From positions 1 through 64,000 of the forward strand of contig JAKLLB010000008.1 in NCBI GenBank assembly GCA_023150345.1: DNA of 64,000 nucleotides, in the 5' to 3' direction. The DNA is from Aquabacterium sp. GTDB taxonomy: Bacteria; Pseudomonadota; Gammaproteobacteria; Burkholderiales; Burkholderiaceae_C. The notes beneath the pieces are model-generated. The model did no database searches, was not told the origin of the DNA, and saw nothing but the letters and a program-made list of their open reading frames with translations. Position numbers and translations under genes: made by a program. The first letter of the stretch is position 1, and each line of letters opens with the position of its first letter. Of the stretch, positions 1-12,189 are shown piece by piece.

Positions 1-124
1 GGCGCAGCACGATCTCGCGGTCGGACAGCGAGGTGTAGTTGTAGGGGATTTCTCGCAGGCGGGGGGCGGCAGCGTCACCGGTGGTGGTGGCGCCGAGCGC
101 AGGGAACTCGAGCGGTGCGTTCAT
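1..124 (-). CDS. DUF3683 FAD-linked oxidoreductase, N-terminal fragment (runs off left edge)
   Basis: Only the first 41 codons are inside the window; the gene continues to the left. The ATG lies at 124-122. The translation contains REIPYNYTSLSDREIVLR, the conserved opening of the large FAD/FMN-binding oxidase proteins annotated as DUF3683 (glycolate-oxidase-like flavoproteins with a C-terminal Fe-S part) in Burkholderiales. The flavin domain itself is not visible, so the function is inferred from this N-terminal signature alone. It diverges from the ugp operon; about 220 bp separate the two starts. Confidence 0.7.
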   Translation of the reverse strand, partial: MNAPLEFPALGATTTGDAAAPRLREIPYNYTSLSDREIVLR

Positions 125-276
125 CGATGGCGGCAGGCGCCGGGCTGGGCCGGTCGGCGTCCGGGCGTCGGCCCGGGGGAAGGCACCTGAGCGGCGATGT
201 TATCGCACCGCAGCATGACCACAGCGCCGATGCGGCTGCGCCGGGGGTTTCCTCGCGTTGCCCGGTGGTACCGGTC

Positions 277-300
277 TGTGACAGAAACGCGGCTGTCACA
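277..300. promoter_or_regulatory. Perfect inverted repeat upstream of ugpB (possible Pho-type operator)
   Basis: Perfect 8-bp inverted repeat TGTGACAG, 8-bp spacer, CTGTCACA, ending 46 bp before the ugpB start. The right arm contains CTGTCAC, which matches a half-site of the PhoB box (CTGTCAT/C). A second direct 7-mer at the expected 11-bp period (CAACGAC at 304-310) is poor. The site is therefore either a degenerate Pho box or the operator of another dimeric regulator. In E. coli the ugp genes belong to the phosphate-starvation regulon, which makes Pho control plausible but unproven here. Confidence 0.4.
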
Positions 301-346
301 TTACAACGACAGACTGTTCGGCTTTGCCTGCCCTGATGGAGAAACC

Positions 347-1660
347 ATGAGCAAGACGATACGGGTGGCCGCGATCGCAGCGGCGTTGGGGGGTTGGGGC
401 CTGGCGGCCCAGGCCCAGACCGAGATCCTCTGGTGGCACTCGATGGGAGGTGCGCTGGGCGAGTGGGTGACCGACCTCGCCAACGAGTTCAATGCCAGCC
501 AGAAGGACTACAAGGTCGTGCCCACCTACAAGGGCAGCTACGACCAATCCATGACGACGGCCATCGCCGCATTCCGCGCCGGCAACGCCCCGCACGTGCT
601 GCAGGTGTTCGAGGTGGGCACCGCCACCATGATGGCGAGCAAGGGTGCCATCGTGCCCGTGGCCCAGGTCATGAAGAGCGCCGGGCAGAAGTTCGATCCG
701 GCCGCCTACGTGCCCGCGGTCGCTGGCTACTACACGGCACCGAACGGGCAGATGCTGAGCCTGCCGTTCAACAGCTCGACCACGGTCTTCTACTACAACA
801 AGGACGCCTTCAAGGCGGCGGGCCTGGACCCCAACAAGGCGCCGGGCACCTGGCCCGAGGTGGCACTGGCGGCCGCCAAGCTCAAGGCCACCGGCCACAA
901 GTGCCCGTTCACCACCAGCTGGCAGAGCTGGACCCAGCTCGAGAGCTTCTCGGCCTGGCACAACACCCTGTTCGCCACCAAGAACAACGGCTTTGGCGGC
1001 ATGGACACGAGGCTGGCGGTCGAAACGCCGCTGCATGTGCGCCACATCGAGAACCTGGCCAACATGAGCAAGCAGGGCCTGTTCGTCTACAAGGGTCGTG
1101 CCAACACCCCGGACGCCACCTTCCCTTCGGGCGAGTGCGCGATGTACACCGGCTCGTCCGCCCTGTACGGCAGCGTCAAGAAGAACGCCAAGTTCGCCTA
1201 CGGCATCGCGCCGCTGCCCTACTACCCCGACGTGACCGGTGCACCGCAAAACACCGTGATCGGCGGCGCCAGCCTGTGGGTGATGGCCGGCAAGAAGCCG
1301 GCCGAGTACAAGGGCGTGGCCGCGTTCTTCAACTTCCTGTCGAGCCCCGAGGTGCAGGCCAAGAGCCACCAGCGCACCGGCTACCTGCCCATCACCAAGG
1401 CTGCGTTCGAGCTCACCGACAAGAGCGGCTTCTACAAGCAGAACCCGGGCACCGACGTGGCCGTCACGCAGATGATCCGCAAGACCACCGACAAGTCGCG
1501 CGGCATCCGGCTGGGCAACATGGTCCAGATCCGCACGGTGATCGACGAGGAGATGGAACTGGTGTGGTCGGGCAAGAAGGCACCCAAGGAGGCGCTGCGC
1601 TCGGTGGTGCAACGCGGCAACGAGTTGCTCGAGCGCTTCCAGAAGGCCAACAAGGGCTGA
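347..1660 (+). CDS. ugpB: sn-glycerol-3-phosphate ABC transporter substrate-binding protein UgpB
   Basis: A 437-residue periplasmic binding protein for glycerol-3-phosphate and glycerophosphodiesters, delivering ligand to UgpAE. The N-terminus is a signal peptide with likely cleavage after AAQAQ (about residue 24), followed by TEILWWHSMGG, the typical start of mature UgpB. Length matches the E. coli protein (438 aa) and no gap is apparent. The frame is open back to 197, but the ATG at 347 is the one followed directly by the signal peptide, so I take it as the start. It is the first gene of ugpB-A-E-C-Q, about 94 bp ahead of ugpA. Confidence 0.95.
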   Translation: MSKTIRVAAIAAALGGWGLAAQAQTEILWWHSMGGALGEWVTDLANEFNASQKDYKVVPTYKGSYDQSMTTAIAAFRAGNAPHVLQVFEVGTATMMASKGAIVPVAQVMKSAGQKFDPAAYVPAVAGYYTAPNGQMLSLPFNSSTTVFYYNKDAFKAAGLDPNKAPGTWPEVALAAAKLKATGHKCPFTTSWQSWTQLESFSAWHNTLFATKNNGFGGMDTRLAVETPLHVRHIENLANMSKQGLFVYKGRANTPDATFPSGECAMYTGSSALYGSVKKNAKFAYGIAPLPYYPDVTGAPQNTVIGGASLWVMAGKKPAEYKGVAAFFNFLSSPEVQAKSHQRTGYLPITKAAFELTDKSGFYKQNPGTDVAVTQMIRKTTDKSRGIRLGNMVQIRTVIDEEMELVWSGKKAPKEALRSVVQRGNELLERFQKANKG

Positions 1661-1754
1661 CCGGCCCGGTGGATATCGGCGCCTGATCGCCGGGCGCCTC
1701 TCACGCGGCCATCCCCGCCGGGCGGGGACGCCGCTGGCTTGAAAGAACCATTCC

Positions 1755-2642
1755 TTGGCCGTCGAGAAACGCGTTCGCTTCCGCTCACGCTGGCTGCCGT
1801 GGGTACTGCTCGCACCGCAGGTCACGATCATTGCGGTGTTCTTCTTCTGGCCGGCGGGGCAGGCGCTGGTGCAGTCGCTTCAGCAGCAGGATGCGTTCGG
1901 CACCAGCGTCGAGTGGGTCGGCGCCGAGAACTTCGCTCGGTTGTTCGCCGACCCCAGCTACTTCGAGAGCTTTCGCACCACTGCCGTGTTCTCGGTGCTG
2001 GTGGCGGGCGGCGGCCTGAGCCTGAGCCTGCTGCTGGCGGTGATGGCCGACCGCGTGATCCGAGGCTCCACGGCCTACAAGACCCTGCTCGTCTGGCCCT
2101 ATGCGGTGGCACCCGCTGTTGCGGGCGTGCTGTGGTTGTTCATGTTCGCGCCCAGCATCGGCGTCGTGGCGTGGTACCTGCGGCGCGCGGGCTATGACTG
2201 GAACCACCTGCTCAACGGCAACCAGGCCATGGCACTGATCGTCATGGCGGCGGTGTGGAAGCAGATCTCCTACAACTTCCTGTTCTTCCTGGCAGGGCTG
2301 CAGTCGATTCCGCGCTCGCTGATCGAAGCCGCCGCGATCGACGGCGCCGGGCCGTGGCGCCGCTTCTGGACGATTGTCTTTCCGCTGCTGTCTCCGACCA
2401 GCTTCTTCCTGCTGGTGGTGAATGTGGTCTACGTGTTCCTCGATACCTTCGCCATCGTCGATGCCTCCACCCACGGGGGACCCGGCAAAGAAACCGAGAT
2501 CCTCGTCTACAAGCTGTATTACGACGGCTTCAAGGGCATGGACTTCGGCTCTTCGGCCGCGCAGTCGGTGGTGCTGATGGCCATCGTGATCGGCTTCACG
2601 GTGATCCAGTTCCGCTACGTCGAGCGGCGGGTCCAGTACTGA
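1755..2642 (+). CDS. ugpA: sn-glycerol-3-phosphate ABC transporter permease UgpA
   Basis: A 295-residue inner-membrane permease of the binding-protein-dependent ABC type with about six membrane segments. The N-terminal FRSRWLPW and the cytoplasmic EAA loop ([11 protein letters not shown], residues 190-200) match E. coli UgpA closely, as does the C-terminal [11 protein letters not shown]. The start appears to be TTG at 1755; no in-frame ATG fits the family N-terminus. It pairs with UgpE as the transmembrane heterodimer. It lies 13 nt ahead of ugpE, consistent with co-translation in the operon. Confidence 0.94.
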   Translation: MAVEKRVRFRSRWLPWVLLAPQVTIIAVFFFWPAGQALVQSLQQQDAFGTSVEWVGAENFARLFADPSYFESFRTTAVFSVLVAGGGLSLSLLLAVMADRVIRGSTAYKTLLVWPYAVAPAVAGVLWLFMFAPSIGVVAWYLRRAGYDWNHLLNGNQAMALIVMAAVWKQISYNFLFFLAGLQSIPRSLIEAAAIDGAGPWRRFWTIVFPLLSPTSFFLLVVNVVYVFLDTFAIVDASTHGGPGKETEILVYKLYYDGFKGMDFGSSAAQSVVLMAIVIGFTVIQFRYVERRVQY

Positions 2643-2655
2643 CGCGCGGCAAGCC

Positions 2656-3507
2656 ATGGTCGAACGCCGCCCTTTCGGAACCTTCATGGCGCACGCGGTG
2701 CTGGTGCTGGGCGTGCTCGCCGTCGCGTTCCCGGTCTACCTGACCATCGTCGCGGCGTCGCACACCGCCGAGGCCATCGTGCAGGCACCGATGCCGCTGA
2801 CGATGGGCGACCGGTTCTGGGCGAACATCGTCGATGCCTGGAGCGGCCAGGGGCGCCAGGTCGGCAGCAAGGCGCCGGTGGCGCGCATGATGGTCGTCAG
2901 CCTGGTCTGCGCTCTGGTGATCGCGCTGGCCAAGATCACGATCTCGCTGTTGTCGGCTTTCGCTCTCGTGTACTTCCGCTTCCCAGGGCGCATGCTGTTC
3001 TTCTGGGCCATCTTCGTGACGCTGATGCTTCCGGTGGAGGTGCGCATCGGCCCGACCTACCAGGTGGTATCCGATCTCGGCCTGCTCAACAGTTACGCCG
3101 GGCTGACCATACCGCTGATCGCCTCGGCCACGGCCACCTTTCTGTTCCGGCAGTTCTTCCTCACGGTACCCGACGAACTGGTCGAGGCCGCACGCATGGA
3201 TGGCGCCGGTCCGATGCGCTTCTTCAAGGACGTGCTGCTGCCGTTGTCGTCCACATCGGTCGCCGCGCTGTTCGTCATCCAGTTCATCTATGGCTGGAAC
3301 CAGTATCTGTGGCCCTTGCTGGTGACCACCGACGAGCAGATGTACCCGGTGGTGGTGGGCATCCAGCGCATGATCGCCGGCGGCGACGCCGCCAACGAGT
3401 GGAACCTGGTGATGGCCACCGCGCTCATGGCCATGCTGCCGCCGGCGCTGGTGGTCATCGGCATGCAGAAGTGGTTCGTCAAGGGCCTGGTGGACAGCGA
3501 GAAATGA
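2656..3507 (+). CDS. ugpE: sn-glycerol-3-phosphate ABC transporter permease UgpE
   Basis: A 283-residue second permease subunit (E. coli UgpE is 281 aa). The first membrane helix is at about residues 12-34, and the EAA loop VEAARMDGAGPMRFF lies at about 176-190 and contacts the ATPase UgpC. It starts 13 nt after ugpA. It is followed by about 107 bp before ugpC, occupied by a GC-rich palindromic repeat, so the operon is interrupted physically though not in gene order. Confidence 0.94.
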   Translation: MVERRPFGTFMAHAVLVLGVLAVAFPVYLTIVAASHTAEAIVQAPMPLTMGDRFWANIVDAWSGQGRQVGSKAPVARMMVVSLVCALVIALAKITISLLSAFALVYFRFPGRMLFFWAIFVTLMLPVEVRIGPTYQVVSDLGLLNSYAGLTIPLIASATATFLFRQFFLTVPDELVEAARMDGAGPMRFFKDVLLPLSSTSVAALFVIQFIYGWNQYLWPLLVTTDEQMYPVVVGIQRMIAGGDAANEWNLVMATALMAMLPPALVVIGMQKWFVKGLVDSEK

Positions 3508-3590
3508 CTCCCCCCCCGACGCGCCTGCGGCGCCTCCCCCCCAGGGGGGCCACGCCAGCGGCCCGGCAAAGCCGGTTCCGCGGCGTGCGC
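3508..3590. repeat. GC-rich palindromic repeat element between ugpE and ugpC
   Basis: The intergenic stretch is a cluster of nested inverted repeats: GCGCC-TGC-GGCGC (3521-3533), a C7-A-G6 hairpin (3536-3549), and CACGCC...GGCGTG (3551-3556 with 3582-3587) enclosing CCGGC-AAA-GCCGG (3563-3575). The layout resembles a dispersed REP-like element that I recall from many Burkholderiales intergenic regions. No second copy was seen in this window. Inside an operon it could fold in the mRNA and adjust UgpC expression relative to the upstream genes. Confidence 0.6.
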
Positions 3591-3614
3591 TTGAAATAGG
3601 ACAGAGCACGAAAA

Positions 3615-4676
3615 ATGGGCGCGATCAGCATCCGCGACGTCGTCAAGCGCTACGGCCACGGCTCGCGCGCCAACCAGGTGATCCACGGCGTCAGCGCCGA
3701 AATCGCCGATGGCGAGTTCATCGTCATCGTGGGGCCGTCGGGCTGCGGCAAGAGCACGCTGCTGCGCATGGTGGCGGGGCTCGAAGAAATCACCGGTGGC
3801 ACGATCGCGATCGGCTCGCGCGTCGTCAACGACGTCGAACCGGCCGACCGCGACATCGCGATGGTGTTCCAGAACTATGCGCTGTACCCGCACATGACGG
3901 TGTACGACAACATGGCCTATGGCCTGAAGATCGCACGCGTGCCCAAGCAGGAGATCGACGAGCGGGTGCAGAAGGCCGCGCGCATCCTCGAGCTCGGTGG
4001 CCTGCTCGAGCGCACGCCTCGGCAGTTGTCGGGCGGGCAGCGCCAGCGCGTGGCCATGGGCCGGGCCATCGTGCGCCAGCCCCAGGCCTTCCTGTTCGAC
4101 GAACCGCTGTCCAACCTCGATGCCAAGCTGCGTGCGCAGACGCGCCTGGAGATCCAGAAACTGCACACCGACCTGGGCGTCACGTCGCTGTTCGTCACCC
4201 ACGACCAGGTCGAAGCCATGACGCTGGCCCAGCGCATGATCGTCATGAACGCGGGCCGCATCGAGCAGATCGGCACGCCCGAGGAGGTCTACGGCCGACC
4301 GGCCACCACCTTCGTGGCAGGCTTCATCGGCTCGCCACCGATGAACCTGCTGCCGGGCCAGGCCGACGGCTCGCGCCTGCAGGTCGGCAGCGTGGCGCTG
4401 CCACTGCCGCAGGCCGCGCCTCGCAGCGGGCCGCTGATGCTGGGCGCGCGACCGGAGCACATCGAACTGTCGCCGAACGGCCCCTGGCCGATCACCGTCG
4501 AGATGACCGAAATGCTCGGCGCCGAGCGGCTGGTGTACGGCCGCCTGGGCAGCGAGTTGTTCACGCTGCGCATGGACGCCACGCGATCGCCGCCGCGCGC
4601 CGGCGATGCCGTGCGCGTGAACGTGCCCGCCGAGCACCTGCACTGGTTCGACGCAAGCAGCGGCCTGCGGGTCTGA
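3615..4676 (+). CDS. ugpC: sn-glycerol-3-phosphate ABC transporter ATPase UgpC
   Basis: A 353-residue cytoplasmic ATPase energising UgpBAE. Visible motifs are Walker [10 protein letters not shown] (residues 40-48), the Q-loop at [13 protein letters not shown], signature LSGGQ (138-142), Walker B FLFDEP (159-164) and the switch His in FVTHDQ. A C-terminal MalK-type regulatory/TOBE region follows from about residue 240 (IGSPPMNLL onward). Length agrees with E. coli UgpC (356 aa). It lies downstream of a palindromic repeat and 45 nt before ugpQ. Confidence 0.95.
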   Translation: MGAISIRDVVKRYGHGSRANQVIHGVSAEIADGEFIVIVGPSGCGKSTLLRMVAGLEEITGGTIAIGSRVVNDVEPADRDIAMVFQNYALYPHMTVYDNMAYGLKIARVPKQEIDERVQKAARILELGGLLERTPRQLSGGQRQRVAMGRAIVRQPQAFLFDEPLSNLDAKLRAQTRLEIQKLHTDLGVTSLFVTHDQVEAMTLAQRMIVMNAGRIEQIGTPEEVYGRPATTFVAGFIGSPPMNLLPGQADGSRLQVGSVALPLPQAAPRSGPLMLGARPEHIELSPNGPWPITVEMTEMLGAERLVYGRLGSELFTLRMDATRSPPRAGDAVRVNVPAEHLHWFDASSGLRV

Positions 4677-4721
4677 TTCCAGGCGTCGACACCGCCCACC
4701 ACCCCCCGCAGGAATCCGCCG

Positions 4722-5456
4722 ATGTCACCATGGCCCTATCCGCGCTGGATCGCGCACCGCGGTGCCGGCAAGCTGGCGCCCGAGAACACGCTGGCGGCCT
4801 TCCGGCTGGGCGCCGGGCATGGCTATCGCTGCTTCGAATGCGACGTCAAGCTGGCCGCCGACGAGGTGCCCTTCCTCCTGCACGACGACACGCTCGACCG
4901 CACCACGCCGGCGCAAGGCACCGCCGGCGATCGGCCCTGGTCGGAGCTGTCCCGACTGGATGCCGGCGCGTGGCACAGCCGCACCTACGCAGGTGAGCCG
5001 CTGCCGACACTGGGCGCGATCGCCAGCTTCGTGCGCCACAACCGGTTCATGCTCAACATCGAGATCAAGCCCACACCCGGCCACGAGGCGCGCACGGGCG
5101 AGGTCGTGGCGCGGCACGTGCAGCGACTTTGGGCCGGGGAGGCGCCGCCCCTGCTCAGCTCGTTTCGGCCGGAAGCCCTGGCGGCGGCGCAGGCCACGGC
5201 CCCCGAATTGCCGCGCGCGCTGTTGCTGGACAGCTTGTGGCCGAACTGGTCGGAGTTCGCGCGGCGGCTGGACTGCGTGGCGGTGATCACCAACCACCGC
5301 CTGATGGACGCCGAGTTGTGCCGGCAGGTGCATGAGGCCGGCTGGCGTGCACTGTGCTACACCGTGAACGACGCGGCCGATGCCGAGCGCCTGCTGGCTC
5401 TGCAGATCGACGGCCTGATCACCGACGCCGTGGACCGGTTCTCGCCCGCAGGCTGA
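4722..5456 (+). CDS. ugpQ: Glycerophosphodiester phosphodiesterase UgpQ
   Basis: A 244-residue GDPD-family enzyme that hydrolyses glycerophosphodiesters to glycerol-3-phosphate and an alcohol. The TIM-barrel signature is clear: HRGAGKLAPENT with the catalytic His and the Glu/Asn at the N-terminus, then FECDVKLAADEVPFLLHDD carrying the metal-binding acidic residues and second His, and NIEIKP further on. There is no signal peptide, as in cytoplasmic UgpQ. As the last gene of the ugp operon it processes diesters imported by UgpBAEC. Confidence 0.93.
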   Translation: MSPWPYPRWIAHRGAGKLAPENTLAAFRLGAGHGYRCFECDVKLAADEVPFLLHDDTLDRTTPAQGTAGDRPWSELSRLDAGAWHSRTYAGEPLPTLGAIASFVRHNRFMLNIEIKPTPGHEARTGEVVARHVQRLWAGEAPPLLSSFRPEALAAAQATAPELPRALLLDSLWPNWSEFARRLDCVAVITNHRLMDAELCRQVHEAGWRALCYTVNDAADAERLLALQIDGLITDAVDRFSPAG

Positions 5457-5485
5457 AGCCCTCGAGTCGGTTGGCCGCGCGGTGC

Positions 5486-6805
5486 TCAGGAGCTGGGCAC
5501 GGGTTGCGGCCGCGGCAGCTGTCGCACCCGGCGGATCACGTCGCTGCGCCATCCGGCGAGTGCGAGCAGCAGCGCTGTCGTGCCGGCGAACATCAGCGTG
5601 GCACGCAGACTGACGTGCTCGCCCAGCCAGCCCCCCAGCAATGCCCCGGGGCCGGCGGGCAACAGGATGAGCCAGCGCATGGTGCTGGTCATGCGGCCCA
5701 GCAGGGGTTCGGGGGTCACCGCCTGCCGCAGTGCCAGGAAGTTGATGAAGACCAGCACCGCACCCACGCCGTAGAGCACCAGCATCGCAGCAAAGGCGGG
5801 CACGCCCAGGGCCGACGCAGGCCCGACGAGCGCGGGCAGCAGCCAGCCGGACCCACAGATGGCAAAGCCCAGCAGCAGCGCGGGACCAGGGCCCAGGCGC
5901 TCGCTGATGCGATGGCCGAACACACTCGAGCTGATCGTGCCCACGCCCAGGCCGACGAAGCACAGGCCGATGGTGTGTTCCGACAGCTTGAGCTCGCGGG
6001 TGGCGTAGAGGATCTGCACCACGGTGGCCGCGTTGTGGCACAGCTGCCAGCCACCGACGACGACGGCCAGCGCCACCAGCAGCCGGTGACCGCGCACGAA
6101 ATCGATGCCCTCTTTCAGGTCCCGCCAGAAGTCGGGCTGCGGATGGGGCTCACGCACTTCATGCACCCGGATGCCGCGCAGGATCAGCGCCGAGGACAGC
6201 AGCATGACGGCATCGACCAGCAGCGCCAGCGGCGCCCCGGTGAGCTTGATCAATGCGCCGGCAAGACCGGGCCCGGCCACTTCCGCCCCGCTGCTGGCCA
6301 GCGCATTCTTGGCATGCGCCTCCACCAGCCGCTCGCGCGGCACCACCTGCGTCAGCACGATCTGGGCGGCGCTGCCGGCGGTGGTGCTGACCGTGCCGAT
6401 CATGAACCCCACCAGGTAGAGCCAGCCCATCGACAGCCGGTCCAGCCACCAGACCACCGGAACGCTGGCCACCGCCACGCCGATGGTCAATTCACCGGCC
6501 ACGTACACCGGCAGCTTGCGCACCCGGTCCAGCCACACGCCCGAGGGCAGCGAAAACAGCACGAATGGCAGGATCTCGAGCGCTGTGAGCCAGCCCATCT
6601 GCGTGGGGGTGGCGTTGAGCAGCAGCGCCGCCGTCAGCGGCAACGCGAGCATCGTCACCTGCCCACCCAGCGAACTGATGAGGATGGACGTCCACAACCG
6701 TCGGTAGACGGCGTCGCGCAGCAGGTCGGTGGGCGCCAGCGTCAGGCGCTCGCGCCAGCGGGCGCGCCCGGTCTGCAATGGAGCATCGTGGTTCAATGGA
6801 TTCAC
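5486..6805 (-). CDS. MFS transporter (EntS/MFS_3-like exporter)
   Basis: A 439-residue inner-membrane protein with about 12 predicted helices in two halves separated by a hydrophilic loop (about residues 200-225). The first half contains LSLPSGVWLDRVRK-like sequence (SLPSGVWLDRVRK), the MFS loop 2-3 motif, and later GRMTSTMR in the second half. Overall layout resembles the MFS_3/enterobactin-exporter group, but the substrate cannot be inferred. It converges on ugpQ with a 29-bp gap and starts about 140 bp from the argJ stop on the same strand, so it may be transcribed separately or as the tail of the secA-argJ unit. Confidence 0.85.
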   Translation of the reverse strand: MNPLNHDAPLQTGRARWRERLTLAPTDLLRDAVYRRLWTSILISSLGGQVTMLALPLTAALLLNATPTQMGWLTALEILPFVLFSLPSGVWLDRVRKLPVYVAGELTIGVAVASVPVVWWLDRLSMGWLYLVGFMIGTVSTTAGSAAQIVLTQVVPRERLVEAHAKNALASSGAEVAGPGLAGALIKLTGAPLALLVDAVMLLSSALILRGIRVHEVREPHPQPDFWRDLKEGIDFVRGHRLLVALAVVVGGWQLCHNAATVVQILYATRELKLSEHTIGLCFVGLGVGTISSSVFGHRISERLGPGPALLLGFAICGSGWLLPALVGPASALGVPAFAAMLVLYGVGAVLVFINFLALRQAVTPEPLLGRMTSTMRWLILLPAGPGALLGGWLGEHVSLRATLMFAGTTALLLALAGWRSDVIRRVRQLPRPQPVPSS

Positions 6806-6946
6806 CCTGCCCGGCGCGTGAGCCCAGGCTGGGCGCGCCGGAATGTAGCCGGCGATTGTGCGTGCATCAGCGCTGCGGCGCTGCTGAAGGAATTGTCAGG
6901 TCCTGGCCTTCGGCGGGAACTGTGCTCGCGGCCTGCGCCCGCCCCG

Positions 6947-8176
6947 TCACGATCGATAGTCGGCGTTGATGCTGACGTAGTCGTGCGACAGGTCGCAGGT
7001 CCAGACCGTGGCCGCCGCCGGGCCGCGGTTCAGCCGAACCCGCACCGTGATCTCCGCCTGCTTCATGACCCGTGCGCCTTCTTCCTCGCGGTACTCAGGG
7101 TGGCGGCCGCCGTCGCGCACCACGTGCACGTCGTCGAGGAAGAGGTCGATCAGGCCCTGGTCGAGGTCGTCGATGCCGGCATAGCCCACGGCTGCGAGGA
7201 TGCGGCCGAGGTTGGGATCGCTGGCGAAGAACGCCGTCTTCACCAGGGGCGAGTGGGCGATGGCATAGGCCGCCATCCGGCACTCGTGGTCGTTGCGCCC
7301 ACCCTCGACCGTGACGGTGATGAACTTGGTCGCACCCTCGCCGTCGCGCACGATGGCCTGGGCCAGTTGCTGCGCCAGCGAGATGAGCGCCTCGCGCAGC
7401 AGCGCCGCCTGGGGCGAGCCGGCATCGGTGATCGGCGCGTGAGCGGCTCGACCGGTGGCGGCGACGATGAACGAGTCGTTGGTGGAGGTGTCGCCGTCGA
7501 TCGTGATGCGGTTGAAGCTGGCATCGGCGGCCTCGCGCACCAGCTGCTGCAGCAGCGCCGGGGCCACCGCGGCGTCGGTGGCGACGAAGCCCAACATCGT
7601 GGCCATGTTCGGGCGGATCATGCCGGCGCCCTTGCTGATGCCGGTAAGCGTGACCGCGTGACCATCGATCTCGATGCGACGCGACGCCGCCTTGGGCAGC
7701 GTGTCGGTGGTCATGATGGCCTCGGCGGCCAGCGCCCACTGGTCGGGCCGACAATCGGCCAGCGCCGCGGGCAGGCCCGCCTCGATGCGCTCGACAGGCA
7801 GCGTTTCCATGATGACGCCGGTCGAGAACGGCAGCACCTGCTGCGCATCCAGGCCGCACAACCCCGCGAGCGCTTGGCAGGTGCGTCGCGCGCGCGCGAG
7901 CCCATCTGCGCCTGTGCCCGCGTTGGCGTTGCCGGTGTTGACGACGATGGCGCGGATGCCGCGGCCGGCTGCCAGATGTTCGCGGCACACCTGCACCGGC
8001 GCTGCGCAGTAGCGATTGCGCGTGAACACACCGGCGACCACACTGCCCTCGGCCAGCCTCATGACCAGCAGGTCGCGCCGGTTGGCCTTGCGCACGCCGG
8101 CCATGGCAATGCCCAACTGCACGCCGGGCACCGGCAACAAGTCGTCCGGATGGGGGGCACTGAGGTTCACGGGCAT
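6947..8176 (-). CDS. argJ: Bifunctional glutamate N-acetyltransferase/amino-acid acetyltransferase ArgJ
   Basis: A 409-residue ornithine acetyltransferase that transfers acetyl from N-acetylornithine to glutamate, and often makes N-acetylglutamate from acetyl-CoA. The autoproteolytic site is intact: [16 protein letters not shown], with Thr193 as the nucleophile released after cleavage at Ala-Thr. TGNAN near the N-terminus (oxyanion region) and DGDTSTND are also present. The enzyme serves arginine biosynthesis; argB is encoded near 42 kb in this window. It starts 42 bp after the secA stop, the usual Burkholderiales order secA-argJ. Confidence 0.95.
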   Translation of the reverse strand: MPVNLSAPHPDDLLPVPGVQLGIAMAGVRKANRRDLLVMRLAEGSVVAGVFTRNRYCAAPVQVCREHLAAGRGIRAIVVNTGNANAGTGADGLARARRTCQALAGLCGLDAQQVLPFSTGVIMETLPVERIEAGLPAALADCRPDQWALAAEAIMTTDTLPKAASRRIEIDGHAVTLTGISKGAGMIRPNMATMLGFVATDAAVAPALLQQLVREAADASFNRITIDGDTSTNDSFIVAATGRAAHAPITDAGSPQAALLREALISLAQQLAQAIVRDGEGATKFITVTVEGGRNDHECRMAAYAIAHSPLVKTAFFASDPNLGRILAAVGYAGIDDLDQGLIDLFLDDVHVVRDGGRHPEYREEEGARVMKQAEITVRVRLNRGPAAATVWTCDLSHDYVSINADYRS

Positions 8177-8218
8177 GGCGTCGAGCTCCTGCGGGCGATG
8201 TCGGCCGGGGCCACTGGT

Positions 8219-10821
<2,603 letters not shown>

Positions 10822-11049
10822 GCGGGAGCGTGTGGAGTGGCGGCGGTCGCTGCCGGTGGTGGCCGCGCACGGTGTAGGTGCCCGGCACGATCAGCGGCGG
10901 TTCTCGGGCTGTCCGGCGGGCCAGCGACGCGATTCCTGGCGCAGAGCACCCCAACCGGATCGGGTTCAATCCCCGCTCGGGTGCCGGATGACGCCGGCCC
11001 TGGGCTCGGTGCAACCGCGCGGCAGGCTACCGAAAAGCGTGCAAGTCTA

Positions 11050-12030
11050 TCACCCGCCCCCCGGCGTCCTGGGCGCCGGCGCACCGTTGATTGCCGCCGC
11101 CCCGAGGAAGCGGGTCGGATCCTGCGGCGAGCCCTCGACCAGAACTTCGAAGTGCAGATGCGGCCCGGTGGAACGACCCGTGCTGCCCACTTCGGCCACC
11201 TTCTGGCCGCGGCGCACCAGGTCGCCCAAGCGCACCTGGGCCTTCGACAGATGCGCGTAGCGGGTGACCAGTCCTTTGCCGTGATCGATCTCGAGCATTT
11301 GCCCGTACTGCGGGTGCCACTCCACCGCCTGGACCACACCGCCGGCAGCGGCGGCAACGGCCGTACCCGAGTCGGCCGGGAAGTCCAGCCCCGAGTGCAG
11401 CGCCACGCGCCCGGTGATGGGGTCCGGGCGGATACCGAAGCCTGAGCCGACCGGGCCGACCACCGGAGCCACGCTGGGCACGAGCAACTCGCGCAGCCTG
11501 GACTCGAGCAGGCGCGACTCGATCAGCGTGAGCAAATCGGTGTTGAGGGCGGCACGTTCGTCCAGTTGCGACAGTTCGCGCTGCAGTTGCTCCAGCCGCG
11601 GCGCAGCCAGCGGCAGATAGACCCCGCCCTGCCCCGGCGGCGCCGACGCGGCAGCCGGTCGCGAGCCCTGTGAAGCCGGTGGACGCAGGCCGCCTGGATC
11701 GACGCCCACCAGATTGGATACGCGTTCGCCCATCGACTCCAGCTTGACCAGCCTGGCCTGCATTTCGCCCACCATCTGCGCCATCGCATCGACGCTGTCG
11801 CGCATGTACCGCTCGCGCTGCGCCAGTTCCACGCTGACGATGGGGCGCACCAGGTGGCTGACGACCGGCCAGCCTTCGCGTGCGGCCTTGAGGAACACGA
11901 AGTGGTACACCGTGCCCGACAGCAGGACCAGAGTCGCCACCAGTCCGGCCAGGGCGCCCATCAGTTGCATTCGGTTGAACTGCAGGACCCGGGTGCGTGC
12001 CAGCGTCCCCTGGGTGATCATGATCTGCAT
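11050..12030 (-). CDS. M23-family peptidoglycan endopeptidase, membrane-anchored
   Basis: A 326-residue protein with an N-terminal membrane anchor (about residues 23-50), a coiled-coil-like middle (about 65-190) and a C-terminal LytM/M23 domain. Zinc-site motifs are present: HSGLDFP, with the preceding H-less GIRPDPITGRVAL loop, and HLHFEV near residue 293. It therefore looks like an active peptidase or an EnvC/NlpD-like regulator that retains the metal ligands. It sits upstream of secA on the same strand, as in many Burkholderiales, and diverges from the dciA-like gene. About 230 bp to secA hold no evident gene. Confidence 0.88.
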   Translation of the reverse strand: MQIMITQGTLARTRVLQFNRMQLMGALAGLVATLVLLSGTVYHFVFLKAAREGWPVVSHLVRPIVSVELAQRERYMRDSVDAMAQMVGEMQARLVKLESMGERVSNLVGVDPGGLRPPASQGSRPAAASAPPGQGGVYLPLAAPRLEQLQRELSQLDERAALNTDLLTLIESRLLESRLRELLVPSVAPVVGPVGSGFGIRPDPITGRVALHSGLDFPADSGTAVAAAAGGVVQAVEWHPQYGQMLEIDHGKGLVTRYAHLSKAQVRLGDLVRRGQKVAEVGSTGRSTGPHLHFEVLVEGSPQDPTRFLGAAAINGAPAPRTPGGG

Positions 12031-12189
12031 GTGTGTCGCCCTTTACCGGTATCGCCCTTTACCGACTGCGAAGGCGGGTGGCCCTGGCCGTACTCCGCCG
12101 CCCGGCATGCCCATAGGGCGCGCAGGCTACGCCCTCCAGCGCGGCGCGGCAAGCGGGAGGGCCCGGTGCCACCGGCATAAACTGTCACC

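Noticed and set aside
277..300. CRP-type TGTGA...TCACA site before ugpB
   Set aside because: The spacing between TGTGA and TCACA is 14 bp rather than the 6 bp of a CRP site, so only a generic inverted repeat is claimed.
197..346. Extended N-terminus for UgpB from the upstream in-frame ATG
   Set aside because: The added 50 residues bury the signal peptide internally and overlap the putative operator. The ATG at 347 fits family length.
10822..11049. Possible secM-like leader or small gene upstream of secA
   Set aside because: No frame with a start, RBS and arrest-peptide-like sequence could be seen; the 230 bp hold nothing I can support.
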